Shown here piece after piece: positions 36,581 to 45,177 of a stretch of DNA of 64,000 bases (positions are counted from its first letter, which is position 1; each line of letters begins with the position of its first letter). Under the pieces are notes generated by a model. The model searched no databases. It was not told the DNA's origin and saw only the letters and a list, made by a program, of their open reading frames with translations. Made by a program: the position numbers and the translations under genes. Origin of the DNA: Solibacillus sp. FSL K6-1523 (lineage in GTDB: Bacteria; Bacillota; Bacilli; Bacillales_A; Planococcaceae); assembly GCF_038005225.1 (NCBI RefSeq), contig NZ_JBBOSU010000001.1, positions 3,274,001-3,338,000 on the forward strand, read 5' to 3'.

Positions 36581-37222
36581 ATGATTGTCGAAGAAATTAT
36601 GAATACGGAAATACATACACTGTCGCCGAACAATACAATTCGAGAAGCCTATCAATTAATGCGTGAGCACAAAATCCGCCATTTACCAATTATTGATGAG
36701 CAAAAATGTGTAATCGGTATTATTACAGAACGCGATATTAAAAATGTTTACCCAGCTCGAGAGGTACCAGATTCTTCATTATTTGATGCGCCAATCGATA
36801 GCATTATGACGAAAAATCCAATTGTTGGCCATCCTTTAGATTTTGTCGAGGAAATCGCCCTTACTTTTTATGAATCTAAAATTAGTTGCATGCCGATTGT
36901 GACAGCTGGCGAACTTGTAGGGATTGTCACAACAACAGACTTACTGTATACCTATATCGAATTAACTGGTGCCAATAAACCTGGCTCTAAAATTGATATT
37001 CGTGTTACAGATAAACCTGGCATGTTATTTGAGATTTCAAAAATATTTAATGATCATAAAGCAAACGTTTTAAGTGTTTTGGTCCACCCAGATGGTGAAA
37101 GTACGAATACGCGTATTTTAAGTGTCCGATTACAAGTTATTAACCCACTTTCAATTATTGAAGATTTACGTCAGCAAGGATACAATGTGCTGTGGCCAAA
37201 TCTTCCTGGCGTCACGCTATGA
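36581..37222 (+). CDS. acuB: AcuB, CBS-pair and ACT domain protein
   Basis: A 213-residue regulator of the acetate switch. The CBS pair spans about 1-130 (MNTEIHTLSPNNTIREAY, GIITERDI, GIVTTTDLLYTYIE) and an ACT domain about 138-210 (IDIRVTDKPGMLFEISKIF). CBS pairs usually bind adenine nucleotides, so it may sense energy charge. Its biochemical role is less clear than those of acuA and acuC. AAAGGGGATT precedes the ATG. Its stop overlaps the acuC start. Confidence 0.95.
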   Translation: MIVEEIMNTEIHTLSPNNTIREAYQLMREHKIRHLPIIDEQKCVIGIITERDIKNVYPAREVPDSSLFDAPIDSIMTKNPIVGHPLDFVEEIALTFYESKISCMPIVTAGELVGIVTTTDLLYTYIELTGANKPGSKIDIRVTDKPGMLFEISKIFNDHKANVLSVLVHPDGESTNTRILSVRLQVINPLSIIEDLRQQGYNVLWPNLPGVTL

Positions 37223-38382
37223 AAAAAGCGGTTTTTGTATATTCACCAGACCAATTAAATTACAAATTTTCGGACACACACCCATTCAACCATAAACGAT
37301 TACACTTAACGATTGATTTATTAAAAAATATTCATGCACTAAGCGATGATGATATTATTCCAGCACGCATGGCAACAGATGAAGAAATCGCACTAGCACA
37401 TGATCCGCAATATATTGAAATCGTCAAAAAAGCGGGTCACGGAGAGTTAACTGCTAAACAAGGGGAACCTTTTGGTATCGGGACAGAAGATACACCGATA
37501 TTTCCAAATATGCATGAGGCAAGCGCATTACTTGTGGGGGGTACACTCCAGGCAGTAGATTATGTTTTGCAAGGAAAAGCACAGCACGCGCTTAATCTTG
37601 GCGGAGGTTTACACCATGGTTTCCGTGGCCGCGCTTCTGGATTTTGCATTTACAATGATAGCAGCGTTGCAATCAAATATATTCAAGAAAAATACGGTCT
37701 ACGTGTCCTGTATGTAGATACTGATGCACATCATGGTGATGGGGTACAATGGTCATTTTATGATGATCCGAACGTTTGCACATTGTCTATCCATGAAACA
37801 GGTCGTTATTTATTCCCAGGTACAGGAAATATTACCGAGCGCGGCAACGGTGAAGGTTATGGTACTTCTTTTAACTTCCCTGTTGATGCATTTACCGAGG
37901 ATGAGAGTTTTCTAGATATATATGAGCAATCGATGCGTGAAGTATTCGAGTTTTTCAAACCGGATGTGGTACTCACTCAAAATGGCGCAGATGCTCATTA
38001 TTTTGATCCGCTCACGCACTTATACGGAACGATGAATATTTATAGAGAAATCCCAAAGCTTGCACATAAGCTCGCACATGAATATTGCGGGGGACGATGG
38101 ATTGCAGTTGGTGGGGGTGGCTATGATATTTGGCGCGTTGTTCCACGGGCATGGTCTTATATTTGGACGGAAATGACGGATCAACAAGAACCATCCGGAT
38201 CTTTGCCACAAGCTTGGCTAGATAAATGGCAACCTGAATCTCCCGTACCACTTATTCCTACGTGGGACGATCCCTTTCCGCTTTATGAGGCAATCCCTCG
38301 AAAGGCAGAAATCCAAGAAAAAAATGCACAAATGCTTGCGAAGGCACTACATATGATTCGCACTGAAAAGAATCGATCATAG
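37219..38382 (+). CDS. acuC: Protein deacetylase AcuC
   Basis: Zinc-dependent class I/II histone-deacetylase-like enzyme that removes acetyl groups from AcsA, opposing AcuA. The 387 residues carry GGGLHHGFRG (about 134-143), the zinc aspartate and histidine in DTDAHHGDGVQ (about 170-180), FYDDPNV, and QNGADAHYFDPL (about 254). The ATG at 37219 overlaps the acuB stop (ATGA), which indicates coupled translation. The longer frame from 37192 lies inside acuB. Confidence 0.96.
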   Translation: MKKAVFVYSPDQLNYKFSDTHPFNHKRLHLTIDLLKNIHALSDDDIIPARMATDEEIALAHDPQYIEIVKKAGHGELTAKQGEPFGIGTEDTPIFPNMHEASALLVGGTLQAVDYVLQGKAQHALNLGGGLHHGFRGRASGFCIYNDSSVAIKYIQEKYGLRVLYVDTDAHHGDGVQWSFYDDPNVCTLSIHETGRYLFPGTGNITERGNGEGYGTSFNFPVDAFTEDESFLDIYEQSMREVFEFFKPDVVLTQNGADAHYFDPLTHLYGTMNIYREIPKLAHKLAHEYCGGRWIAVGGGGYDIWRVVPRAWSYIWTEMTDQQEPSGSLPQAWLDKWQPESPVPLIPTWDDPFPLYEAIPRKAEIQEKNAQMLAKALHMIRTEKNRS

Positions 38383-38391
38383 TAAATGACT

Positions 38392-38430
38392 GGCTATACA
38401 CTCTTTCGACAAAGATGGTATAGCTTTTTA
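38392..38430 (+). terminator. acuABC terminator
   Basis: Stem GGCTATAC/GTATAGC with an inner CTTT/AAAG stem, then T5. Confidence 0.75.
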
Positions 38431-38507
38431 ATTAAAAAAAGAAGAATGACCCAAAAATATTCAACCTTATACTATAATAGCATCATACTAGAATAGGGGG
38501 ATTTTCC

Positions 38508-38921
38508 ATGTATAAACATATTTTACTTGCAGTTGATGGTTCAGATAATTCATTCCGCGCAGCACAGGATGCGGTAAATATTGCAGCAGCCGATTCACTC
38601 ATTGAGATTATTTCAGTTATTTCAACAGAAGGTATTACTTCACAAGCTGTTCATGCGGGTACTTTAGATAATCTAGAGCAAGATTACCGCGTAAAGTTTG
38701 CCCGTGAAGAAGAACTTGTAAAGAATAATCATGCCAACTATAAAGTCGTAATTGCCCATGGTCATGCTGGTCGCATGATTTCAAACTATGCGAATGACAA
38801 TAAAGTCAATTTAGTTGTCATCGGATGTCGCGGACTAAACCCAATGCATGAGATGGTATTTGGCAGTGTGAGTACATATGTAACGAAAAATGCGAACTGC
38901 TCGACTTTGTTAGTGAAATAA
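38508..38921 (+). CDS. UspA family universal stress protein
   Basis: A 137-residue nucleotide-binding stress protein with ILLAVDGSDNS at the N-terminus and the ATP motif GCRGLNPMHEMVFGSVSTYV (about 110-129). TAGGGGG lies about 7 nt before the ATG. A TATAAT at 38473-38478 is a likely -10. Only moderately similar to the UspA at 8092. Single-gene unit. Confidence 0.92.
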   Translation: MYKHILLAVDGSDNSFRAAQDAVNIAAADSLIEIISVISTEGITSQAVHAGTLDNLEQDYRVKFAREEELVKNNHANYKVVIAHGHAGRMISNYANDNKVNLVVIGCRGLNPMHEMVFGSVSTYVTKNANCSTLLVK

Positions 38922-38949
38922 AACGCCTAGACGGTTCCAATTGGATCAT

Positions 38950-38996
38950 AAAACACCTTTACCACATTCACAATTGATGCGGTAAAGGTGTTTTCT
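38950..38996 (+). terminator. Terminator after the second usp gene
   Basis: Stem AACACCTTTACC.CAT/ATG.GGTAAAGGTGTT followed by TTTCTTTT. Confidence 0.88.
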
Positions 38997-39028
38997 TTTG
39001 TTATGTATTTAGCAAGAATGTCTAGTCA

Positions 39029-40021
39029 TTATATCCATTCCTCAATACATAGAACTTTATTATGATAAGTATCGATTCGCACCTTTTTACCGATGGCTAA
39101 TGGAATCATCGGATGCGTATGACAACTATCAAAATTAGCGAGTATTGGTACATGTTTTCCATCCAATTGCTCTAATAATAGATCTAGTGGCTTTCGTCCA
39201 GTTCCTAAATCATTATATTGTTCATACTTTCCAAGAATAATACCGGAAACCTTATCAAAAATACCGTGAAGCTTTAGCATAGCAAGATTTTTTTCAACTG
39301 TTGCAGCATCTTTTGTAGTATCCTCTATAAGTAAAATATCACCTTGTTGAACTTCAGGAAAATAAGGTGTGCCAATAAAGCCGTACATTGCGTTGTTATT
39401 TCCACCAATTAATCGACCTTCTGCTATGCCCTCATTTATACCGAGCCATTTATTTTCATATAATGTCTTTTTTCCGGTATAGTCTAGCCAATTAACTTTT
39501 TCATCTGACCAATATTTCGGCATTTCAAGTTCATATGGTATTACTTGCGGAACACAAAAATATTTTTCAAAATAAGAATATGTGTCATGTACGAGTGGCT
39601 CAAACTCACCAAAAGAAGCCACAAGCGATGGACCATAGTATGTCGGTATTCCTGTTTTCGCATAGAGCGCCAGTAAAATAGCGGTTGCATCTGAATAACC
39701 AACGACTAATTTTGGATTTTTCTTAAATGCATCATAGTCTATATAAGGCAACATACTATTAGAATTTGTACCACCTATCATCGAAATAATCATTGAAATG
39801 GATGGATTTCTAAGCAATTGATTTAATTCTGCCGCTCTTTCTTTAGGACTTCCTGAGCGATACATATCACTTTTACCCGTTAAATTACCTTCAACAATAT
39901 GAAAACCTTTTTGTTCAAGATATGCCTTACCTCTTTCATATCTTTTTTTCGCTGAAACAGATGCTGCTGAAGAAGGCGAAAAAACACCAATTTTATCACC
40001 GTATTTTAGTGGATTTAGCAC
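39029..40021 (-). CDS. S66 family LD-carboxypeptidase (MccF/LdcA-like)
   Basis: A serine peptidase of 330 residues. Members either trim the tetrapeptide of recycled murein (LdcA) or cleave microcin C-like adenylates (MccF). Visible are the substrate loop MIGGTNSNSMLPYIDYD (about 82-98), the nucleophile serine in VGYSDATAILLA (about 107-118), the glutamate in DILLIEDT, and the histidine in DSCHTHPMIPLAIG near the end. The GGTNSN loop is the form seen in MccF-like proteins. Single gene with AGGGGGATT before the start. Confidence 0.9.
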   Translation of the reverse strand: MLNPLKYGDKIGVFSPSSAASVSAKKRYERGKAYLEQKGFHIVEGNLTGKSDMYRSGSPKERAAELNQLLRNPSISMIISMIGGTNSNSMLPYIDYDAFKKNPKLVVGYSDATAILLALYAKTGIPTYYGPSLVASFGEFEPLVHDTYSYFEKYFCVPQVIPYELEMPKYWSDEKVNWLDYTGKKTLYENKWLGINEGIAEGRLIGGNNNAMYGFIGTPYFPEVQQGDILLIEDTTKDAATVEKNLAMLKLHGIFDKVSGIILGKYEQYNDLGTGRKPLDLLLEQLDGKHVPILANFDSCHTHPMIPLAIGKKVRIDTYHNKVLCIEEWI

Positions 40022-40159
40022 AATTGAATCCCCCTCGTATTCATTTTCGTCTCACCATTATACATAATAAGGGAGTATTTTGCAGAGGTATTAATATAAT
40101 TATGGAGTTCAACATGATGCAATATTCAATATCAGGAACAAGCGAATGTATAATGTTAA

Positions 40160-40193
40160 AACCCTTGATTTATCCGAAATCAAGGGCTTTTAA
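40160..40193. terminator. Terminator after the sigma/anti-sigma operon
   Basis: Hairpin CCCTTGATTT/AAATCAAGGG with T-runs on both sides, between the anti-sigma gene and the carboxypeptidase gene. Confidence 0.75.
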
Positions 40194-40234
40194 TTTATCG
40201 AAATGGAGCTTTTATTTTACTATTAATCATCTTG

Positions 40235-41650
40235 TTATTTAATCGGTATACGTATGCCATTTACAATAATCACTGTAGCTTTAGTAACGTCGAGCGGTTC
40301 CTCCGTATTCCAACTTGCATCGAACGTAAATTTTTCAGAGCTATAGCCTCCTGAACCACCTTCCAATAGGATAATACCATCTACCGTTTCAACTTCGAGT
40401 AACATTTGACTAGCCATGGAATCCTCCCCTTTAAAAGTACCAATTACTTGTACCCCTAGAGGACTGAGCGTTAAATATTCAAAAAGATGATCTTCAACTA
40501 AAATATTACTTTTCCAAGTATGCATATCAGAATTCGGATTACTTAAATTTGCTGCTACTTTCCAGTTGCCTTCAACCCCTGCATGAACGAAACCCGAATA
40601 ACAAATAGCATATTTACTCAAATCTTCACTTTTTATAGAAAACACAAATTCTTCATATTTATACTGAACATCATCAGAACCGTAATTTTCAGCATCAAGT
40701 ATATTATTTCCCTCATCTGCAAGAAATACGTTACTATAATCAGCATTTTCTAAATTACCATCCGGACCCTTTAAAGTAAGATGGGCATCACTAGGACCAA
40801 ATTCCTTAGGGAAAACCTTCCCTATTTGCACATGCAGTTTCCCATTTATTACACCAATCGCTGAAACCCATTGATCTTTTTCACCATGAGGCATGTCTGC
40901 ATAATTTCCTGGCACAAGTATGTCCTTTAAAGAGGGAATTTCATCTCCCTTAAATGTCTTCCCTCCCCAAATTTGTGATTCTTTAATAGGCTGTGTTTCC
41001 GCTCCTTCAACTTCTGCAAGTGCTATGGAAATCGGTGTGTCTGTATATCTATTTTCATCAAAGTAAATGCGAGAGCTGTCAACTTCCAGTGGATCTGCTA
41101 ATGGTGAGTTTGGATCAGCCGTTATATTATACTCATAATAAACTGTATTCGTATCTTCATTAAAATAAAGCATCTTTTGGCTCGTTGACAAGCTGGAAAA
41201 ACCCTCTTCATTTTCATGCATTTTCACACTGAAGCCATCTTGAAAGTTCGTCTGTTCCGTCAACCTATTTTGACCTGTTATATCCTGAAGCGAAAGGTAA
41301 ATAATTGCCTGATTATCATATTTTTGCGCACCTATTACTTCCATTCGGATTCCTTTGTCATCTATTTGGGCTTCAACTGGCTCAATTACCTGACTAAAAG
41401 AAGGATTAAACCTTTCGATAAACCAATCAAAGTTTCCTACTGCTGCAGCCGTTACACTAACAACTAACATTAACGACATGACGATCGCTGCAACGGTCGG
41501 CCTTGTCCACCTTCTATGCTGTTTAACAGGTCGAATCGTACTTTCCTCATGCAACCTACTTTTAACCTGTTCTGTAAGTTTACTTGCATCCACCTTCATC
41601 TCAGAAAACATCTTATGTATTTGTTGTTCGTCCTTATCAAATTTGCCCAT
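40235..41650 (-). CDS. Putative anti-sigma factor (DUF4179-like membrane protein)
   Basis: 471 residues. A short cytoplasmic N-terminal part (about 1-50), one membrane segment (about 54-77, TVAAIVMSLMLVVSVTAAAVG) and a large extracytoplasmic region (about 78-471), as in DUF4179 proteins coded beside ECF sigma factors. The cytoplasmic part would hold the sigma factor and the outer part would respond to an unknown signal. The ATG at 41650 follows AAAGGAGTC and overlaps the sigma factor gene by 14 nt. The function follows from context. I see no zinc HxxxCxxC motif of ZAS-type anti-sigma factors. Confidence 0.8.
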   Translation of the reverse strand: MGKFDKDEQQIHKMFSEMKVDASKLTEQVKSRLHEESTIRPVKQHRRWTRPTVAAIVMSLMLVVSVTAAAVGNFDWFIERFNPSFSQVIEPVEAQIDDKGIRMEVIGAQKYDNQAIIYLSLQDITGQNRLTEQTNFQDGFSVKMHENEEGFSSLSTSQKMLYFNEDTNTVYYEYNITADPNSPLADPLEVDSSRIYFDENRYTDTPISIALAEVEGAETQPIKESQIWGGKTFKGDEIPSLKDILVPGNYADMPHGEKDQWVSAIGVINGKLHVQIGKVFPKEFGPSDAHLTLKGPDGNLENADYSNVFLADEGNNILDAENYGSDDVQYKYEEFVFSIKSEDLSKYAICYSGFVHAGVEGNWKVAANLSNPNSDMHTWKSNILVEDHLFEYLTLSPLGVQVIGTFKGEDSMASQMLLEVETVDGIILLEGGSGGYSSEKFTFDASWNTEEPLDVTKATVIIVNGIRIPIK

Positions 41651-42173
41651 AGTTAGACTCCTTTCTACCATATTCAACATTAAGATATTTAACTAATTTA
41701 TCCTTTGCCCGTTGATATTGTTTGCGTAATGCAGCTGGTGAACTTCCTGTAAGCTCGGCTAATTCCTCGTAGCTTTGTCCATCCATAATCCTTCCATATA
41801 CTAAAACACGTTCTTTTGGCTTTAGTTTCTGTAAAGCACGCATCGTTTCGTCACTGAAACCTTTATCATTCTCAGGTACCACGAATTCGCTAAGAATTTC
41901 ATTGAAAAATAGGAACTTTCGCTTTTTAATTTGATTTAAACAGCGATTATATGTAATTTTATACAACCATGCGGATAAGTTATTACCATCAAACATCACA
42001 CGGTTTTGATAGGCGGAAAGAAAAACTTCCTGTACAATATTTTCCGCTTCATGATAGTCACATAGTATTGCCGTTGCATAGCGAAGCAGTTTTTCACCAT
42101 AAAGGTCGATTATTTCTTCCAATTCCTCTTCTCCGCCATTAACGAACATTTCCCCAATATCAATTTCCTCCAC
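41637..42173 (-). CDS. ECF RNA polymerase sigma factor
   Basis: A 178-residue extracytoplasmic-function sigma factor with region 2 (about 20-90: CDYHEAENIVQEVFLSAYQN and AWLYKITYNRCLNQIKKRK) and region 4 (about 118-165: LKPKERVLVYGRIMDGQSYEELAELTGSSPAALRKQYQRAKDKL). It starts at GTG after GGGGAGGTGAG. It overlaps the downstream DUF4179 gene, the usual sigma/anti-sigma arrangement. The subgroup cannot be fixed from sequence alone. An autoregulated promoter is likely, but I could not identify it with confidence. Confidence 0.93.
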   Translation of the reverse strand: MEEIDIGEMFVNGGEEELEEIIDLYGEKLLRYATAILCDYHEAENIVQEVFLSAYQNRVMFDGNNLSAWLYKITYNRCLNQIKKRKFLFFNEILSEFVVPENDKGFSDETMRALQKLKPKERVLVYGRIMDGQSYEELAELTGSSPAALRKQYQRAKDKLVKYLNVEYGRKESNYGQI

Positions 42174-42297
42174 AGGCTCACCTCCCCTTATTATCCTTAT
42201 AACAATTCATAAAGCTGTTTTGTGACATCATTTTTATTTTTAAGTAAAAATTTATTATTTGAAATGAAAATGGTTTATGTACATCGATTACACTAAA

Positions 42298-42332
42298 ATA
42301 GCCAACCCCTTGATGGCAAAGGGATTGGCTAT
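42298..42332. repeat. Inverted repeat upstream of the sigma operon
   Basis: ATAGCCAACCCCTTTG-like arm pairs with CAAAGGGATTGGCTAT around a short loop. There is no T-run on either side, so it is a poor terminator. Confidence 0.6.
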
Positions 42333-42456
42333 ATAGGTCCAACTTATGAAACTAACATCCCTTTAGAATGAAAATCTAAATCAGGATACGTCGCCTCCCA
42401 CGGCAGCGACGCACTCAATTGAGGTAGCTTTTATAGAACGGAAAACTTTTTTAGGA

Positions 42457-42535
42457 GCTGGCCTGCTACATGCGCACACAGATGAGTCGTACAGATTTGT
42501 ACAACAAAGCTGTGCGCCTCATGTGCTTAGCCAGC
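42457..42535. repeat. 79-nt imperfect hairpin with an inner palindrome
   Basis: Outer arms 42457-42481 (starting GCTGGCC, ending GCGCACACAG) and 42510-42535 (starting CTGTGCGC, ending TTAGCCAGC) pair with a few mismatches. The loop contains the palindrome GTACAGATTTGTAC (42489-42502). A further CGTCGC/GCGACG hairpin lies at about 42389-42412. The surrounding gap 42174-42774 holds no convincing gene. Confidence 0.75.
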
Positions 42536-42774
42536 CCAACCTAGCGCATATTTTATGAGAATCCTTATTAGAATTCTTACAATGAAAAGATAGAAACTTT
42601 TGTTGAACTTATATATTCAAAAAGTCTTTTCATCTTCAAGTAAATGTTATTCCTTACCTTAGATTTATCGAATTTCAACATCGGTGACAAAATTCGACAT
42701 TTATCAATATAGTAATTGTAATTGGATGTTTCGTTTAGCTATGAATTGTTTTCAATTAAGCGAGGTGTTAGTGA

Positions 42775-42960
42775 ATGAGAAACAAGCTAACTTCATTATT
42801 AGAAGTAAGGAAAATTATTGCGTTAGTTTCGGTATTATTATTCTTTGTCCTTTCGGTGATGGGCGAGCTAGAAACGAATTTTATTCAAACAGTCATCATT
42901 TCAATTGTTTCATTTTACTTCGGAAAAACCGCTGCGATTAATGAAAAGGGCGAGAAGTAA
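42775..42960 (+). CDS. Small membrane protein of unknown function
   Basis: 61 residues with a basic N-terminus (MRNKLTSLLEVRK), two hydrophobic segments (about 14-30 and 36-50) joined by GELETN, and a charged tail NEKGEK. GAGGTG lies about 7 nt upstream of the ATG, and a strong hairpin follows the stop codon. These features support a real gene. I do not recognise the family. Its pattern recalls small hypothetical membrane proteins of phages and plasmids, but nothing else phage-like is near. Confidence 0.6.
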   Translation: MRNKLTSLLEVRKIIALVSVLLFFVLSVMGELETNFIQTVIISIVSFYFGKTAAINEKGEK

Positions 42961-42966
42961 TTGAGC

Positions 42967-42997
42967 CACGCCATTACATCTCTTCCTAATGGCGTGA
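42967..42997. terminator. Terminator between the small membrane protein and cupin genes
   Basis: Eleven-base-pair hairpin CACGCCATTA/TAATGGCGTG between convergent genes. Confidence 0.7.
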
Positions 42998-43015
42998 CTT
43001 CGTGATTTACTACAA

Positions 43016-43315
43016 TCAAACATGTACTTTCATGACGATTACACTAACATCTGTAACCGCTTCAAGACTATGCATTTCTAGCGGCTCCATCATTAAAAAG
43101 TCGTCATTCGTTAACAGATGGTCCACGCCTTCTACATTAAGTTTTAGTTCACCTTTTTGCACATTAATGACAACAATATCTTTCGCATTATGCTCTGGGA
43201 TTTGTTCTCCAGCGCGCAGTTGAATATTTAAAACGTCCATTTTGTCATGAGTAACGATACGACTTACCTTTTTTGCGTGTTCTGTTAATTGATTTTCAAT
43301 GTGTATTTTTTGCAT
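43016..43315 (-). CDS. Small cupin-domain protein
   Basis: 99-residue single-domain cupin (RmlC-like) with a first motif around LRAGEQIPEHNAKDIVVINVQKGEL (two parts: GEQIPEHNAKDIVVI and VQKGEL, about 35-58) and a second around DFLMMEPLEMHSLEA (about 72-86). Possible metal ligands are H42 and H82. The ligand set is incomplete compared with catalytic cupins, so binding or sensing is more likely than catalysis. AGGAGTGGG precedes the ATG. Substrate unknown. Confidence 0.8.
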   Translation of the reverse strand: MQKIHIENQLTEHAKKVSRIVTHDKMDVLNIQLRAGEQIPEHNAKDIVVINVQKGELKLNVEGVDHLLTNDDFLMMEPLEMHSLEAVTDVSVIVMKVHV

Positions 43316-43435
43316 AAACCCACTCCTAATCGTATGTTTTTTCAGTTAATTCAATTATAGGCTCCCTAAATTTCCTCATCAATAATGAAATCGCATAATA
43401 TAAGTCTATTCATCGACTTTCTAGTTGATTAAAAT

Positions 43436-43624
43436 TCAACCAAGCAAATTCGTGATAATTTCTTCGTTCGTCATTTTAATTGATTGTGGTAAATCTTCAC
43501 GAATTGATTGGAGACCGAAATAATAAGTAGTATCTTTATCTTCATAAGTATTGCATTGAACCTTCACTTTTTCACTAAGCAACCGACCAACTAATTCTTC
43601 AATAAATTCACATTCCTTCACCAT
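43436..43624 (-). CDS. Hypothetical small protein
   Basis: 62 residues, acidic and soluble, with one cysteine-containing strand region (VKVQCNTYEDKDTTYYFG). AGGTG lies 8 nt before the ATG. I do not recognise it. It starts just outside the right end of the TnpB element, so the element may have separated it from its former promoter, or the frame may be chance. Confidence 0.45.
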   Translation of the reverse strand: MVKECEFIEELVGRLLSEKVKVQCNTYEDKDTTYYFGLQSIREDLPQSIKMTNEEIITNLLG

Positions 43625-43644
43625 ATCTACCGCACCTAAATGAA

Positions 43645-43780
43645 AGATCCCGCTAAGTTCATTTTTGAACTACTCCCACCTACGCTATCGCTTAGAGGAG
43701 GGAGATTCTTGACTGAAACCCCTTTTAGATGGAGATTCACCGAGCAATCCCCGTAGTCCCTACGGTTTGAAGCCTTAATG
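43645..43780 (-). ncRNA. Predicted omega (reRNA) guide RNA of the TnpB element
   Basis: In IS200/IS605 elements the guide RNA comes from the tnpB 3' end plus the right end, with the guide supplied by flanking DNA. Here the right-end hairpin (43673-43704, CTCCCACCT/AG.GG.GGGAG) lies after tnpB and the element probably ends at TTCAA (about 43665). The first ~20 nt beyond, 43664-43645 on the minus strand, would be the guide. Boundaries are inferred. Confidence 0.4.
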
Positions 43781-45060
43781 CTTCTTGTAGAATATTGATG
43801 CTTGCGTTAAGATCTCGGTCATGTTGCGTATGACAGTTTGGACACGTCCATGTTCGGATAGCGAGATTCTTTACGGCTTTATGTTGATAGCCACAATGTG
43901 AACAAAGCTGGCTGGAGGCAAATGTTTTACCTACTCGAATCACCTGTTTGTCGTGCCATTGTGCTTTGTACTCGAGCATATGCGCGAATTCTGACCAGCC
44001 CGCGTCACTAATAGCCTTGGCAAGTTGGGGATTCTTTTGCATCTTACTAACACGCAAATCTTCAATTCCAATGATGTCGTGATTTTTGACAATTTCAGTG
44101 GATATTTTGTGTAAGTAATCGTGCCGTGCATTGTGGATTTTCTCATGAATTTTTGCTACTTTTATGCGCTGTTTTTGATAGTTTTTCGCTTCATCTAATG
44201 GACAGTTTCGTTTGATTGCCCCCTCTTTTTTACAGGCTAAAATGCGTTGTTCTTCTACTAATTTTTCCTCTAGCTTACGGAAAAACTGCGGGTTGGCGTA
44301 GGTTGTACCATCAGATAATTTCGCGAATTCTTTGAGACCAACATCAATGCCGACATTTTTCATTGTTTTTGGGTATGCTTGGACGTCCGTTTCAGCTAAA
44401 ACTGCGATGAAATACTTACCTGTGGGGCTTCTTCTAATGGTTACGCTCATGATTTTCCCTGTAATTTCTTTGGATTTTGCGAATTTCACATGACCTAGTT
44501 TTGGGAGTTGGATGCGGCCTTTGATTATTTTTATATTATCATTCGTCATTTTTGTCGTATAGCTTTGTGTGGGGTTTTTCTTCGATTTAAAACGCGGTGC
44601 TTCGTTTTGTTGTTTGAAAAAACGGTCATAGCTATCCGCTAAATGTCGTACTGTTGTTTGAAGGGCAATGCTATCTACTTCTTTTAGCCAGCTTGTTTTT
44701 TCTTGTTTTTTTAATGTTGGCAGCATCGCGGAGCATTTTCCATACGACAAGCCTTTACCTGTTTCCTTGTATGTGGCTTGCCACTCAGCAAGACAATGGT
44801 TGAAAATGTAGCGACAACAGCCTATTGTTTTATTAATCAATGTCGTCTGTTCCTTTGTCGGATAGAGACGGAATTTATACGCTTTATACGTCAACAATCG
44901 GTTCACCTCCATTTCTTACATTCTATCAAACAGAATATACGTTCGCAAGTGTAAGAAAAAACTTTAGGCTACCGCCTACCGACATTCATCTCCCACTTAC
45001 TTATTGGGCTATGCCCTACACATTCCTTGAAGTGGAAGTCTTCTGTCGGATAATGATAAA
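43665..45060 (-). mobile_element. IS200/IS605-superfamily insertion element with tnpB only (IS1341 type)
   Basis: About 1.4 kb. A left-end hairpin at 44979-45049 (CCGACA...TGTCGG arms with an inner CCCACTT stem), an intact tnpB, and a right-end hairpin at 43673-43704. There are no terminal inverted repeats or target duplications, as expected for this superfamily. No tnpA (Y1 transposase) is present, so movement would need a transposase supplied in trans. The outer boundary near 45060 is approximate. Confidence 0.8.
43737..44897 (-). CDS. tnpB: TnpB, RNA-guided nuclease of IS200/IS605 elements
   Basis: About 386 residues, full length. N-terminal [12 protein letters not shown], a split RuvC domain with the aspartate in [11 protein letters not shown] (about 186), the glutamate in [11 protein letters not shown] (about 275) and the final aspartate in [11 protein letters not shown] (about 360), and a zinc finger CSHCGY...CPNC between them. 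All catalytic residues are present. I prefer the TTG at 44897, with GGAGG 8 nt upstream. The ATG at 44912 contains that site. TnpB proteins cut DNA next to a short motif using an omega RNA guide and favour retention of the element. Confidence 0.93.
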   Translation of the reverse strand: MLTYKAYKFRLYPTKEQTTLINKTIGCCRYIFNHCLAEWQATYKETGKGLSYGKCSAMLPTLKKQEKTSWLKEVDSIALQTTVRHLADSYDRFFKQQNEAPRFKSKKNPTQSYTTKMTNDNIKIIKGRIQLPKLGHVKFAKSKEITGKIMSVTIRRSPTGKYFIAVLAETDVQAYPKTMKNVGIDVGLKEFAKLSDGTTYANPQFFRKLEEKLVEEQRILACKKEGAIKRNCPLDEAKNYQKQRIKVAKIHEKIHNARHDYLHKISTEIVKNHDIIGIEDLRVSKMQKNPQLAKAISDAGWSEFAHMLEYKAQWHDKQVIRVGKTFASSQLCSHCGYQHKAVKNLAIRTWTCPNCHTQHDRDLNASINILQEALRLQTVGTTGIAR

Positions 45061-45129
45061 ACCCTTCTCATACTAAAAACGTGATAGCACCTAAAATATT
45101 TACTAGCCTGTGATTCCAACTCCACCACA

Positions 45130-45173
45130 AAAAACTCCCCATTCATATGAAAATTTCGATGAATGGGGAGTTT
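45130..45173. terminator. ccpA terminator
   Basis: Stem AAACTCCCCATTCAT/ATGAATGGGGAGTTT just after the ccpA stop codon. Confidence 0.9.
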
Positions 45174-45177
45174 GATA

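Noticed and set aside
39922-40242. 106-residue + strand frame opposite the carboxypeptidase gene
   Set aside because: It overlaps the start of a conserved gene on the other strand and passes through a terminator.
42684-42941. 85-residue + strand frame overlapping the small membrane protein
   Set aside because: It has no Shine-Dalgarno and overlaps in another frame a better gene with one.
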